Shown here in pieces: positions 41,994-50,725 of a stretch of DNA of 64,000 nucleotides; the first letter of the stretch is position 1, and every line of letters begins with the position of its first letter. The notes under the pieces were generated by a model, which was given only the letters and a program-made list of their open reading frames with translations, made no database searches and was not told the DNA's origin. Source of the stretch: Acidobacteriota bacterium. GTDB taxonomy: Bacteria > Acidobacteriota > Thermoanaerobaculia > UBA5066 > Gp7-AA6. The DNA lies in assembly GCA_027307335.1 (NCBI GenBank), contig DAHUXD010000012.1, forward strand, positions 87,801 through 151,800, read 5' to 3'. Position numbers and translations under genes: made by a program.

Positions 41994-42773
41994 ATGCGCG
42001 GCCCCGATTACACGCTCGACCTCGACCGCATGCGGCGCGTCGGATTCCCGGAGATCGTGCTCGCGCAGGGGAAGACCGCCGAGCAGGTCGTCGAGATCAC
42101 GCGGCAGCTCTCGCGCGCTCACGACGTGCTCGTCACGCGCCTGACGCCCGACATGTGGGAGGAGGTCGCGCTCTCGCCGCTGCCGGGGCGCGCCGACTAC
42201 GACCCGCGCTCGGGGACGCTCCACGTCTCGGTCGGCAAGCCCATGCCCCGCGTCCCGGCCTCGGTCGTCGTCGTGACCGCGGGCACCTCCGACACGATCG
42301 TCGCCGAGGAGGCGCGGCGGACGCTCGACTACCTCGGCGTCGCCTCGACGCTCGTGCCGGACGTCGGCGTCGCCGGACTGCTGCGGCTCCTCTCGCGCCT
42401 CGAGGAGATCGAGCGCGCCGACGCGATCATCGTCGCGGCCGGGATGGAGGGCTCGCTCTTCTCGGTCCTCGGCGGCCTCGTGGGACGGCCGATCATCGCC
42501 GTGCCGACGAGCCGCGGCTACGGCGCGGCGTTCTCCGGGCTCGCCTCGCTCCTCTCCGCCGTCAACTCGTGCGCGAACGGCGTCACGGCGGTCAACATCG
42601 ACTCGGGATACGCGGCCGCGATGGCGGCGTACCGCATTCTTTCAGGAGGACCCCGCCGATGGGATCGAAAGGAAAGCTCGGCCACACCGCCGACGAATAC
42701 GTCCACGCCGCGGCGGTCGGCGTCGACCGCAAGAGAAAGAAGGCGCTCCTCGGCAAGGCGACGACGCCGGTAA
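41994..42773 (+). CDS. larB: LarB-like nickel-pincer cofactor biosynthesis carboxylase
   Basis: 259 aa. LarB carboxylates and hydrolyses nicotinic acid adenine dinucleotide, the first step to the nickel-pincer nucleotide. PurE-like core: [106 protein letters not shown]. The catalytic Cys is present (Cys193 in NSCANGV). The usual N-terminal helical segment is shorter. The conserved part ends near residue 216; the last 42 residues ([12 protein letters not shown].., Arg/Ser-rich) run over the next gene and look accidental. TACAAT (41980..41985) lies 8 bases before the ATG. Confidence 0.87.
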   Translation: MRGPDYTLDLDRMRRVGFPEIVLAQGKTAEQVVEITRQLSRAHDVLVTRLTPDMWEEVALSPLPGRADYDPRSGTLHVSVGKPMPRVPASVVVVTAGTSDTIVAEEARRTLDYLGVASTLVPDVGVAGLLRLLSRLEEIERADAIIVAAGMEGSLFSVLGGLVGRPIIAVPTSRGYGAAFSGLASLLSAVNSCANGVTAVNIDSGYAAAMAAYRILSGGPRRWDRKESSATPPTNTSTPRRSASTARERRRSSARRRRR

Positions 42774-43777
42774 AGGTCGGCCGGAAGACGACGGTCGCCG
42801 AGCTCCTCGACGCCTACCGCGAGGCGTCGTTCCAGGCCCGCGCGCTCGCGAAGGCCGCCCGCGTGTTCGAGGGGATGCTCCGCGACCGGCAGCGGCCGAC
42901 CGTGATGCTCGGCCTGGCCGGGTCGCTGATCGCCGCCGGGATGCGTCAGGTCATCGTCGACTTGATCGAGGAGAACATGGTCGACGTCGTCGTCTCGACG
43001 GGCGCGATCATCTCGCAGGACTACTACCAGGTCCGCGGCGGCCGGCACTACCACGGCCATCCCGAAGCCGACGACAAGGAGCTCCGCGACCTCTACATCG
43101 ACCGTCTCTACGATACGTTCATCGACGAGGAGAAATACTGGGAGACGGACCTCGCGGTCTCGCGCTTCGCCGACGCGCTCGCGGGCCGGAGCCTCTCCTC
43201 GCGCGCCTTCCTCGCGCTCCTCGCGGAGGGCTGCAAGCACGACAAGGGCTCGATTCTCGGCGCCTGCGCGCGGCGCGGCATTCCGCTCTTCGTGCCCGCC
43301 TTGAACGACTCCTCGATCGGGATCGGCCTGACCGAGCACTACCACCGCGCCCGCCAGAAAGGAATCGAGCCCTTCCAGATCAGCTCGATTCGCGACAACT
43401 ACGAGCTGACGCAGATCGTCGTGAAGAGTCCCGCCACGGCGGCCGTGTACGTGTCGGGAGGCGTGCCGAAGAACTACATCAACGACTCGATCGTGATGTC
43501 GTACATCTTCGGGATCGACACGGGCGGCCACAAGTACGCACTGCAGGTGACGACCGACGCGCCGCACTGGGGCGGCCTCGGCGGCTCGACCCTGTCGGAA
43601 GCGACCTCCTGGGGCAAGGTCTCCAAGGAGGCGCGGCACGAGATGGCGTTCGTCGAGACGTCGGTCTCCCTGCCGATGATCTACGGATACGCGCTGCAGA
43701 AGAACGCCGCGCGCGGGAGGAAGCGCCTGCGCTACTCCTGGAACGGCGACATCCTGGAGAAGATCAGCCGGGTGTAA
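42659..43777 (+). CDS. Deoxyhypusine synthase-like protein
   Basis: 372 aa from ATG 42659 (AGGAGG 10 bases upstream), overlapping the larB frame by 115 bases. NAD-dependent DHS fold: VMLGLAGSLIAAGMRQVIVDLIEENMVDVVVSTGA, CKHDKGSILGACARRGIPLFVPALNDSSIGIGL, VYVSGGVPKNYINDS, TTDAPHWGGLGGSTLSEATSWGKV. The lysine of the enzyme-imine intermediate corresponds to Lys320 (SWGKV). In eukaryotes and archaea this modifies eIF5A; bacteria lack hypusine, so a polyamine (for example homospermidine-type) transferase or a LarB-linked function is more likely. The substrate is unknown. Confidence 0.88.
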   Translation: MGSKGKLGHTADEYVHAAAVGVDRKRKKALLGKATTPVKVGRKTTVAELLDAYREASFQARALAKAARVFEGMLRDRQRPTVMLGLAGSLIAAGMRQVIVDLIEENMVDVVVSTGAIISQDYYQVRGGRHYHGHPEADDKELRDLYIDRLYDTFIDEEKYWETDLAVSRFADALAGRSLSSRAFLALLAEGCKHDKGSILGACARRGIPLFVPALNDSSIGIGLTEHYHRARQKGIEPFQISSIRDNYELTQIVVKSPATAAVYVSGGVPKNYINDSIVMSYIFGIDTGGHKYALQVTTDAPHWGGLGGSTLSEATSWGKVSKEARHEMAFVETSVSLPMIYGYALQKNAARGRKRLRYSWNGDILEKISRV

Positions 43778-43790
43778 TCGGCGGCGAGAG

Positions 43791-43957
43791 AGTCGCCGCG
43801 GCGGGAAAACGCCGCGTCGCCCGCCGGGCCGAGCGGAGCGAGGGCCGACGGGCGAAAAGAGTCGCCCGCGGCGGGAAAACGTCGCCCGCCGGGCCGAGCG
43901 GAGCGAGGGCCGACTGGCGAAAGGAGTCGCCCGCGGCGGGAAAACGCCGCGTCCGAG
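43791..43957. repeat. Tandem repeat, two and a half units of about 65-69 bp
   Basis: Unit 1 43791..43859, unit 2 43860..43924, partial unit 3 43925..43957. Each starts AGTCGCC(C)GCGGCGGGAAAACG and contains GCCGGGCCGAGCGGAGCGAG; units differ by a CCGCG insertion and point changes. The whole intergenic gap between two convergent genes is this repeat. Confidence 0.8.
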
Positions 43958-43962
43958 TCGCT

Positions 43963-46527
43963 CTACCGCTCCGCTTCGAGCCAGCGCGCGATCTCGACCG
44001 TCGGCAGCGCGGGTCCGACGTACGGGCCCTGCGCGAGATCGCAGCCGAACTGCTCGAGCATCTCCCACGCGGCCACATCGCCGACCTGCTGCGCGACGAC
44101 CTCGCGGCCGAGGCTGTGGCCGAGATCGATCGCGCAGCGCACGATGGCCGCGTCGCGCGGGTCCCGCGCCATTTCCCGGACGAAGGCGCCGGCGATCTTG
44201 ATCTCGTCGACCGGAAGGCGCTTCAGCGACGAGAAGGAGGACTCGCCGACGCCGAAGTCGTCGATCGCCACGCGAACGCCCGCCGCCCGGATGCGGGTCA
44301 GGGCAGCGATCGAGCCGTGCGGGTCCCCGAGCAGGTTGTCCTCGGAGAACTCGAGCTTCAGGAACGCGGGGTCGAGACCGGACGTCTCGAAGAGCCGCGC
44401 GAGGCGCTCGAGCAGCAGCGGATCGCGCAGGTTCCGCCCCGAAACGTTCACCGCGACGCGGACGGGGCGACCCGCCTCGTGGAGGGCGCGGCACTCCCCG
44501 ACGGCGGTCTCGAGCGCCCACTCGCAGACCGGCTTGATCGCGCCGGTCCGCTCCGCGGCGGGCAGGAACTGGCCCGGCATCAGGAGGCCGCGCCGGGGAT
44601 GCTGCCAGCGCAGGAGCGCCTCGATGCCGGCGGCGCGGCGACTCTTGAAGGCGACCTGCGGCTCGTAGTGCAGGCGCAGCTGCGCGCCCTCCACGCCGGA
44701 CCGGAGCTCGCGCATGAGGGCGAGCCCGGTCGAGCCGAACGTGTCCGCCTCGGCCGAGTAGATGACGTACCCCTCGCTCGACTGCTTCGCGGCGTACATC
44801 GCGACGTCCGCGCAGCGGAGCAGGGTCGTCCAGTCGTCGCCGTCCTGCGGGCACAGCGCGATGCCGATCGACGCCGAGACGTCGAGGCTCTGGCCGTCGA
44901 TCACGAACGACGGGGCGAGCGCGGCCAGGATCTTCTCGGCCATGACCGACGCCTCCGGGACCTTTCCCGCCGCCGGCAGGAGCAGCGCGAACTCGTCGCC
45001 CCCGAGACGCGCCACGGTGTCCGCGGCGCGCAGCACGCCGCGCAGGCGCACGCCGAATTCCCGGAGCACCAGGTCGCCGAACTGGTGGCCGAAGGTGTCG
45101 TTGATCTCCTTGAAGCGATCGATGTCCATGACGCAGAGGGCGAGCGACGCCTGCTCGCGGCCGGCCGAGCGGATGGCCTGGTCGAGCCGATCGCGCAGCA
45201 GCGACCGGTTCGGCAGCCCCGTCAGCGCGTCGTAGAGGGCCTGCCGCTCGAGGACCTCGAGGTACGCCATGCGCGCGGTGACGTCGCGGACGATGCCGAC
45301 CCAGTGGCGCGGCGCACTGCCGCCTTCCGGGACGGGCATCAACTGCATTTCGAGCACGCACTCGGCGCCGCCCGGGCGCTGGACGCGCAGGCCGTCGGCA
45401 TCGAAACGTTCGCCCGCGTACAGCGCCCGGCGCAGCCGGGCGATCCGGTCGGCGTCCGCGCCGACGATCGGCAGCGCGGTCACGGGCTCGCCCACCACGT
45501 CGAAGGAGGAGAGCCCCGTGATGCGTTGAAATCCCTCGTTGACGAACGTGATCAGCGGGAGACCCCTTCCGCGCCCGGGCGTCAGGATGAAGATCCCCTC
45601 GGCGGCGCTGTCGACCGCGGATTCGAGAAGCGAGAGCGACGCCTGAACGCGGCCGCGCTCGGACACGACGGCGGCGAGCGCCGTCGTCGTCACCGCGACC
45701 ACGCCCATGAACGCCTGGAGCAGCAGCAGCGACTCGTTGCGGGAATCCCGGTCGAACGGGCCGCGGCCCGCGAGCGTGCCGGCGATCGCCACGGCAGAGA
45801 GGAGCAGCGCCGCCGTCGCCGCGTCGCGGCGGCCCAGACGGAACGCGGCCCACACGAGCAGCGGCAGGCAGAGGAACTCGAGGGGATAGTTCCTCGTCGC
45901 CGACGGGATCAGCCCGCCGAACACGACGCCCCCGACGACCAGGACGAGCGCGAAGAGAGCGGCGCCCTCCCATCCCCTCCGCTCCTTCCCGAGGCGCAGC
46001 GGACGGGCGTTCCAGAGGAGCACCACGGGCGTGACGATCAGGGCCCCCATCGCATCCCCGAGCCACCAGGTCAGCCACACCGACGCGAACTCGGAGGCGC
46101 GCGCGAGCCCCGACAGGAGGAGCGTCGTCACGCCGATCGTCGCGCTGATCGCCGTCGCCCCGAGGCCGGCGAGGAGCGCGAAGAGAAAGACCCACCGCGC
46201 GCGGTCGAAGGCGCGTCGGCCGCCCGCGAAGCGGCGGACGAGCCACGCGCCGACCACCGCCTCGAGGGTGTTGCCGAAGGCGATCGCGATCGACGAGGCG
46301 ATGCCTCCCGCCGTCGTGAGGTTGACCAGAAAGGCGCCGACGAGGATCGCGGGCGCCGCGCGATTCCCGAGCAGCAGCAGGGCCGCGATCGCGATGCCCG
46401 TGGCGGGCCAGACGGGCGTCGCACTCGCGTTGAAGAAGGCGAGCGCGAGACCGATCTTTCCGGCGACGAAATAGACGACGGCCAGCGCCGCCAGCGTTGT
46501 CGCCGACGCTTTCGCGCTCGATTTCAC
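43963..46527 (-). CDS. MASE1-PAS-GGDEF-EAL cyclic-di-GMP signalling protein
   Basis: 854 aa. MASE1-like membrane sensor about 1-290 with about eight helices (FNASATPVWPATGIAIAALLLLGNRAAPAILVGAFLVNL). PAS about 300-425 (FVNEGFQRITGLSSFDVVGEPV). GGDEF about 430-595 with intact GGDEF (ARLGGDEFALLLP) and DALTGLPNRSLLRDRL. EAL about 605-850: EALLRWQHP, VAVNVSGRNL, LEFSED, IDDFGVGESSFSSLK and DLAQGPYVG are kept, but AEGVE is EVVAQQVGD, so one conserved Glu is lost and phosphodiesterase activity is doubtful. Net diguanylate cyclase is the better guess. GTG start with AAGGAGG. Confidence 0.9.
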   Translation of the reverse strand: MKSSAKASATTLAALAVVYFVAGKIGLALAFFNASATPVWPATGIAIAALLLLGNRAAPAILVGAFLVNLTTAGGIASSIAIAFGNTLEAVVGAWLVRRFAGGRRAFDRARWVFLFALLAGLGATAISATIGVTTLLLSGLARASEFASVWLTWWLGDAMGALIVTPVVLLWNARPLRLGKERRGWEGAALFALVLVVGGVVFGGLIPSATRNYPLEFLCLPLLVWAAFRLGRRDAATAALLLSAVAIAGTLAGRGPFDRDSRNESLLLLQAFMGVVAVTTTALAAVVSERGRVQASLSLLESAVDSAAEGIFILTPGRGRGLPLITFVNEGFQRITGLSSFDVVGEPVTALPIVGADADRIARLRRALYAGERFDADGLRVQRPGGAECVLEMQLMPVPEGGSAPRHWVGIVRDVTARMAYLEVLERQALYDALTGLPNRSLLRDRLDQAIRSAGREQASLALCVMDIDRFKEINDTFGHQFGDLVLREFGVRLRGVLRAADTVARLGGDEFALLLPAAGKVPEASVMAEKILAALAPSFVIDGQSLDVSASIGIALCPQDGDDWTTLLRCADVAMYAAKQSSEGYVIYSAEADTFGSTGLALMRELRSGVEGAQLRLHYEPQVAFKSRRAAGIEALLRWQHPRRGLLMPGQFLPAAERTGAIKPVCEWALETAVGECRALHEAGRPVRVAVNVSGRNLRDPLLLERLARLFETSGLDPAFLKLEFSEDNLLGDPHGSIAALTRIRAAGVRVAIDDFGVGESSFSSLKRLPVDEIKIAGAFVREMARDPRDAAIVRCAIDLGHSLGREVVAQQVGDVAAWEMLEQFGCDLAQGPYVGPALPTVEIARWLEAER

Positions 46528-46589
46528 CCTTCGGGGCCTCCTTGACCCGGGGTCATAGCGTAATCCTTTCCATCCCGGCGCGCTGTGCG

Positions 46590-46624
46590 CCGCAAAACAA
46601 AACGCCCCGGTTTCCCGGGGCGTT
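46590..46624 (-). terminator. Rho-independent terminator of the DUF1573 gene
   Basis: On the minus strand AACGCCCCGG-GAAA-CCGGGGCGTT followed by TTGTTTTG. Ten-bp stem, GNRA-type loop, U-rich tail: a convincing terminator 27 bases after the stop. Confidence 0.9.
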
Positions 46625-46650
46625 CGTCCGAATTTCGACGGTGACGGCGG

Positions 46651-47739
46651 CTACAGAGCCTCGCCCTTCAGCGGGATCTCGATCTTCTCCTTCTCCTTGT
46701 CGGTCGTGTAGAGCGTCACCTTTCCGTCGACGACGCCCTTCTTGACCTTGTCGTTCGCCTTGACGACGACCGTGTAGGAGACGCCCTCCTGCGTCGGCAC
46801 CACGTCCGTGACGAAGCCGGGGACGCTGACCTCGGCCTTGGTGACCTTGACCGGGGTGGCGGGCTTGTTGTTCGTGATGACGATGTTGCGGGTGATCGGG
46901 TCCTTGCCGGGGGTGAAGTTGCCGAAGTTGACCGTGATCGGAGTGACCGAGACGCGCGGCCGCACGATGCCGGAGACGGGGACCTCGATCGTCGGCTGCT
47001 GCTGCACGCCGGTGTTGATGCGGATCGGCGCGTTCAGGAGACCCTCGGGCGCGTCCGGCGTGACGGCGACGGCCAGCTTGTACTGCTCGCCCGGGCGTCC
47101 CGCGATCTTTTCCTTGTCGCCGGCCGGCGTGATCTCGGCCTTGACGTAGGGCTGCGAGGTCTCGGCGACGCTCGGCTTGAAGCCCTTCTCCTCCGAGATC
47201 AGGATCACGTCCTGCGCGGCCGGGTCGCCCTTGACGACCGAGAAGCGCACGTACGCCTGCGGCGCGATGTCGACGAACGGCTTGACGACCGCCTTGACGA
47301 AGAGGTTCATCTGCGGCCGGTCGGGATCGTTCGAGACGACGAGCACCGACTTCGAGATCGGTCCGGAGAAGCTCTTCGTATCGACGCTCGTGTGGACCTT
47401 GCCGTCGGTTCCGGGCTTGATCACCTTGTCGAAGGAGGAAACGGTGCAGCCGCAGGACGGGCGTGCGTCGGTGATCACGAGGTCCGAGCCGCCCGAGTTG
47501 TGGATGACGAAGTCGGTCTCGATGACCTGGCCCTTGGGGATCGTCCCCATGTCCTTCGTCTCCTGGCCGATCTCGATCTTCGGGGCGGCGACGGCCTTGC
47601 CTCCCGCCGGGGGCTTCGCGGCCTGCCCCGGCGCGGCGGAGGCGGCGGGCTTCGTCTCGGCCGGTTTCTGGGCCAGGACGGTGCCGGCGACGAACAGCGC
47701 CGCGGCCGACAACCGGCCAATTTTCAGGACGTGACGCAT
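46651..47739 (-). CDS. DUF1573 / ASH-type secreted protein
   Basis: 362 aa. Signal peptide about 1-23 (RLSAAALFVAGTVLAQ), Ala/Pro linker (24-52), then a DUF1573 domain: IGQETKDMGTIPKGQVIETDFVIHNSGGSDLVITDARPSCGCTVSSFDKVIKPG, with the CGC cysteine pair, followed by three more immunoglobulin-like (ASH/MSP-type) beta domains (SVTPITVNFGNFTPGKDPITRNIVITNN..). Proteins of this layout are periplasmic or surface adhesion/assembly modules of unknown role. ATG with AGGAGG upstream; the longer upstream frame is rejected since it breaks the signal peptide. Confidence 0.8.
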   Translation of the reverse strand: MRHVLKIGRLSAAALFVAGTVLAQKPAETKPAASAAPGQAAKPPAGGKAVAAPKIEIGQETKDMGTIPKGQVIETDFVIHNSGGSDLVITDARPSCGCTVSSFDKVIKPGTDGKVHTSVDTKSFSGPISKSVLVVSNDPDRPQMNLFVKAVVKPFVDIAPQAYVRFSVVKGDPAAQDVILISEEKGFKPSVAETSQPYVKAEITPAGDKEKIAGRPGEQYKLAVAVTPDAPEGLLNAPIRINTGVQQQPTIEVPVSGIVRPRVSVTPITVNFGNFTPGKDPITRNIVITNNKPATPVKVTKAEVSVPGFVTDVVPTQEGVSYTVVVKANDKVKKGVVDGKVTLYTTDKEKEKIEIPLKGEAL

Positions 47740-47841
47740 CTTCAGTTTCCTCCTGTCATAGCGAATCAACCGCGGTAAACCCACGGAAATCCGGGCCTAT
47801 TTCCGAAAACGCCTTCATTAGACCAGACTCGGGGCCGAAAA

Positions 47842-49245
47842 ATGAGTGATTTCCGCCGGATCCACATGGTCCCGATCGGCGGCACGGCCATGGTGCCGCT
47901 CGCGGCCCTGCTCTCGGAGGAGGGACACCGCGTCACCGGAAGCGACCGCGCCCTTTATCCCCCCATGTCGACGCTCCTCGAGACGCTCGGCATCCCGGTC
48001 GCGTCCGGCTTCGCGGCCGAGCACGTTCCGGCGGACGCGGACACCGTCATCGTCGGCAACGCGGCGCTGCGCGACAACGTCGAGGCCGCCGAGGCCGCCC
48101 GGCGCGGGCTCGACGTCCTCTCGCTGCCCCAGGCGATTCGCCGGCACCTCCTGCCCGGAAAGACCTCGGTCGTCATCACGGGCACGCACGGCAAGACGAC
48201 GACGTCGGCGCTGACGGCCTGGCTCCTCCACGATTCCGGCCGCGATCCCGGCTTCCTCGTCGGCGGCGAGATGAAGAACTTCGGCCGCGGATACCGGCGC
48301 GGGAAAGGGCCGCACTTCGTGCTCGAGGGCGACGAGTACAACGCGGCGTTCTTCGACCGCGGGCCCAAGTTCCTCCACTACGAGCCGCGGCGCCTCTTCG
48401 TCGGCAACATCGAGTTCGATCACGCCGATCTCTATCCGGATCTCGACGCGGTCGTCGAAGCCTTCCGGAAGGTCGTCCGGCTCGTGCCGCGCGAGGGCGT
48501 CGTCGTCGTCAATGCGGACGATCCGCGGGTCGAGGCGCTCGCGGGGGAAACCGCGGCGACGGTCGTGCGCGTTTCGCTCGACCATCCGGACGCGGACTTC
48601 TCGGCGCGCGACGTCGCCTTCGGCGAGGACGGCACCGGGTTCACCCTCCTCGAGGCGGGGCTCCCGACGGCGCGGCTCTCCTCGCCGCTCCTTGGAGTCC
48701 ACAACGTCCGGAATGCGCTCGGCGCGATCGCGCTCGTCCGCGGGCTCGGACTCTCGGCCTCCGAGATCGAGCGCGCCCTCCCGCGATTTGCCGGCGTGCG
48801 CCGCCGGATGGACGTGCGCGGCGAGAAGCACGGCATTCTCGTGGTGGACGACTTCGCGCACCACCCGACGGCGGTGAAGGGCACGCTCGAGGCGGCGCAC
48901 TCGCGCTTTCCGGGCCGCCGCGTCTGGGCCCTGTTCGAGCCCCGCTCGAACACCGCGGGGCGCAAGATGTTCGAGGAGGAGTACGCGGAGGCGTTCGGGG
49001 CGGCCGACGCGCTCGTCGTCGCGCCGGTCTTCCATGCGGAGCGGCTCGGCCCGGACAACCAGATCGATCGCGACGCTCTCGTCCGCCGCTTCGCCCACGG
49101 CGGTGCGCGTCCCGCGTTCGCGCCGGCCACGATCGACGAGATCCCCGAGATCCTGCGCCGGGAGGCGCGCGCCGGCGACGTCCTGCTCCTGATGTCTTCC
49201 GGCGCATTCGGAGGGCTGCCCGAGCGCCTGCTCGACGAGTTGTGA
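47842..49245 (+). CDS. mpl: UDP-N-acetylmuramate:L-alanyl-gamma-D-glutamyl-meso-diaminopimelate ligase
   Basis: 467 aa. Recycles the cell-wall tripeptide by ligating it to UDP-MurNAc in the cytoplasm. Mur-ligase layout: Rossmann start RIHMVPIGGTAMVPLAALL, P-loop GTHGKTTT (114-121), LEGDEYNAAFFDRGPKF, NIEFDHADLYPD, the ADP-binding VHNVRNALGAIAL, RRRMDVRGEKHGILVVDDFAHHPTAV and FEPRSNT. The DDFAHHPT and GDEYN motifs separate Mpl from MurC. No Shine-Dalgarno is obvious before the ATG. meso-DAP peptidoglycan is implied, in keeping with dapF nearby. Confidence 0.94.
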   Translation: MSDFRRIHMVPIGGTAMVPLAALLSEEGHRVTGSDRALYPPMSTLLETLGIPVASGFAAEHVPADADTVIVGNAALRDNVEAAEAARRGLDVLSLPQAIRRHLLPGKTSVVITGTHGKTTTSALTAWLLHDSGRDPGFLVGGEMKNFGRGYRRGKGPHFVLEGDEYNAAFFDRGPKFLHYEPRRLFVGNIEFDHADLYPDLDAVVEAFRKVVRLVPREGVVVVNADDPRVEALAGETAATVVRVSLDHPDADFSARDVAFGEDGTGFTLLEAGLPTARLSSPLLGVHNVRNALGAIALVRGLGLSASEIERALPRFAGVRRRMDVRGEKHGILVVDDFAHHPTAVKGTLEAAHSRFPGRRVWALFEPRSNTAGRKMFEEEYAEAFGAADALVVAPVFHAERLGPDNQIDRDALVRRFAHGGARPAFAPATIDEIPEILRREARAGDVLLLMSSGAFGGLPERLLDEL

Positions 49246-49369
49246 CAGCCTCGCGCAACCCATCGGGTCGGCGCGCGCCGCGAGGGCAGCCGCGCGCTTT
49301 CGCCGGTGACGGGCATCGAGGCCGGCTCGCTCGACTGGTGGGCCCATGCCGGGACGCCCTGATCGCGAT

Positions 49370-50725
49370 CTATCCGGGTGAGGCCGCTCGGGCCGGCGAC
49401 ACCGGCCGCGCGCAGAGCACGAGCGCGAAGGCCGGGAAGAGACTCATGGCGATTCGCCGGAACGCGCCGTCGATCGCATACATCGGGTCGAACGAGGAGA
49501 CCGAGAAGGCGACGGCGTAGAAGAACACCTGGGCGGGGAAGACTGGAAGCAGCGCGTCCGCGACACCCCTCTTCGTGACCAGCAGGTAGACGGCGACCGC
49601 GAGAAGCGGCACGAACGCTTCGCGAGCCCCGATCGACAGAAACCTCCCGACGACGTGCGCGAAGAGCGCCGGGAGCTCCGTCCAGCGCCGGGGCTCGAAG
49701 AGCGTGAAATCGAAGTCCCGCCGGGTCTGATTGCCGCGCAGGAGATACAGCGCGATCCAGTGGAGCGAGGCCGGGAGGACCAGCGCGGCGCAGGAGGCGA
49801 GCCGCGCGCGGCCGCGCAAGTGCAGCGCGAGCACGATCGCGAGCAGGAAGACGAAGAGCGTTCCCTCCTGCTTGAGCGAGGCGCAGAACAGAGAAACCAG
49901 GACGAGGCGCGCCGTGACCGACGCGGTGCCGCCCTCCAGCGCCTCGATCACGGCCGACGAGGCCAGGACGAGCCCGAGAGCGAACGGCACCTCGGCCGTG
50001 CCCGCGTTGGCGGGCCGGTAGAGGAAGACGCACAGCGACGCGAGGGCGGCCGCGGCGGCGCCGGCCACGCGCGAGACGCGGCGCGCGAGAAAGCCCGAGA
50101 TCGAGAGAAAGGTCGCGAGGGCCGCGAAGGGATACAGGAGCGCGAGGGCCTGGTCATTCCAGCTGCCGAGGAAGAAAGCGAGCGCGGCGAGAGTCAGGGA
50201 GACGAGGAGCGGGTACTCGCGGTGCGCGAAGTAGAGGGCGGGATCCCGAAACAGACGCATCGGCACCGCCCCGCTGAAGAAGATGATTTTTCCCTTATAG
50301 CCCCAGAACGCGAGGAAGTCGGTCGCGAACATGCCATCCGCGAGCGTGCCGACGAGAAACAGGAACCAGGCCGCCGCCGCGACGGCCGCGAGGAGTACGG
50401 TCGCCGTCCTCTCGCGCTCGGAGGCCGGGCGCGGCGCGAGCGCCGCGGCGCCGCGGCTTCGCGACAAGGCGACGCCCGTGAGCGCGACGGCGGCCTCGCC
50501 GAGGAGAATCCGCACGGCATCGGGTCTCGCGCGGAAGGCCAGGAGCACGAGCAGCACGGTCGCCTGGACGATGAGACCGGCCGCGACGCTCCAGCCGAGG
50601 CGCTCGCGCCGCGTCAGGCTCCGCGTCCACGCGCGGCTCACGGCGGCGCCGGTCACCGTCGCCGCCACGAGTGCGGCGAGGGTCCGCAGAAGATCGGGAA
50701 CGAGCCGCCCTGTCACCGGGTCCAC
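49370..50725 (-). CDS. GT-C-like polytopic membrane protein, putative glycosyltransferase
   Basis: 451 aa with about eleven hydrophobic helices. A loop after the third or fourth helix reads TDFLAFWGYKGKIIFFSGAVPMRLFRDPALYFAHREYPLLVSLTLA, similar to the first periplasmic loop of GT-C (ArnT/PMT-like) enzymes that use polyprenyl-phosphate sugars. The acidic catalytic residue would be Asp of ATDFLAF. Asp and His positions are consistent but not diagnostic. Overlaps the end of the 136-aa gene by 13 bases, so co-translated with it. Confidence 0.65.
   Translation of the reverse strand: MDPVTGRLVPDLLRTLAALVAATVTGAAVSRAWTRSLTRRERLGWSVAAGLIVQATVLLVLLAFRARPDAVRILLGEAAVALTGVALSRSRGAAALAPRPASERERTATVLLAAVAAAAWFLFLVGTLADGMFATDFLAFWGYKGKIIFFSGAVPMRLFRDPALYFAHREYPLLVSLTLAALAFFLGSWNDQALALLYPFAALATFLSISGFLARRVSRVAGAAAAALASLCVFLYRPANAGTAEVPFALGLVLASSAVIEALEGGTASVTARLVLVSLFCASLKQEGTLFVFLLAIVLALHLRGRARLASCAALVLPASLHWIALYLLRGNQTRRDFDFTLFEPRRWTELPALFAHVVGRFLSIGAREAFVPLLAVAVYLLVTKRGVADALLPVFPAQVFFYAVAFSVSSFDPMYAIDGAFRRIAMSLFPAFALVLCARPVSPARAASPG

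Noticed and set aside
40220..42658. Long plus-strand frame through btuB and the riboswitch into the DHS-like gene
   Set aside because: Only the part after the ATG at 42659 has family homology; the rest is anti-sense shadow.
41994..42773. PurE
   Set aside because: PurE-like core, but the NSCANGV cysteine motif and length fit LarB; no purK or pur genes nearby.
43791..43957. CRISPR array
   Set aside because: Units are contiguous tandem repeats without unique spacers, and no cas genes are present.
42518..46246. 1242-codon minus-strand frame
   Set aside because: GC-rich shadow of larB, the DHS-like gene and the GGDEF-EAL gene; no recognisable domain.
49246..49369. RNA gene or small ORF between mpl and the GT-C gene
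   Set aside because: No cloverleaf, terminator or conserved coding frame could be seen in these 124 bases.
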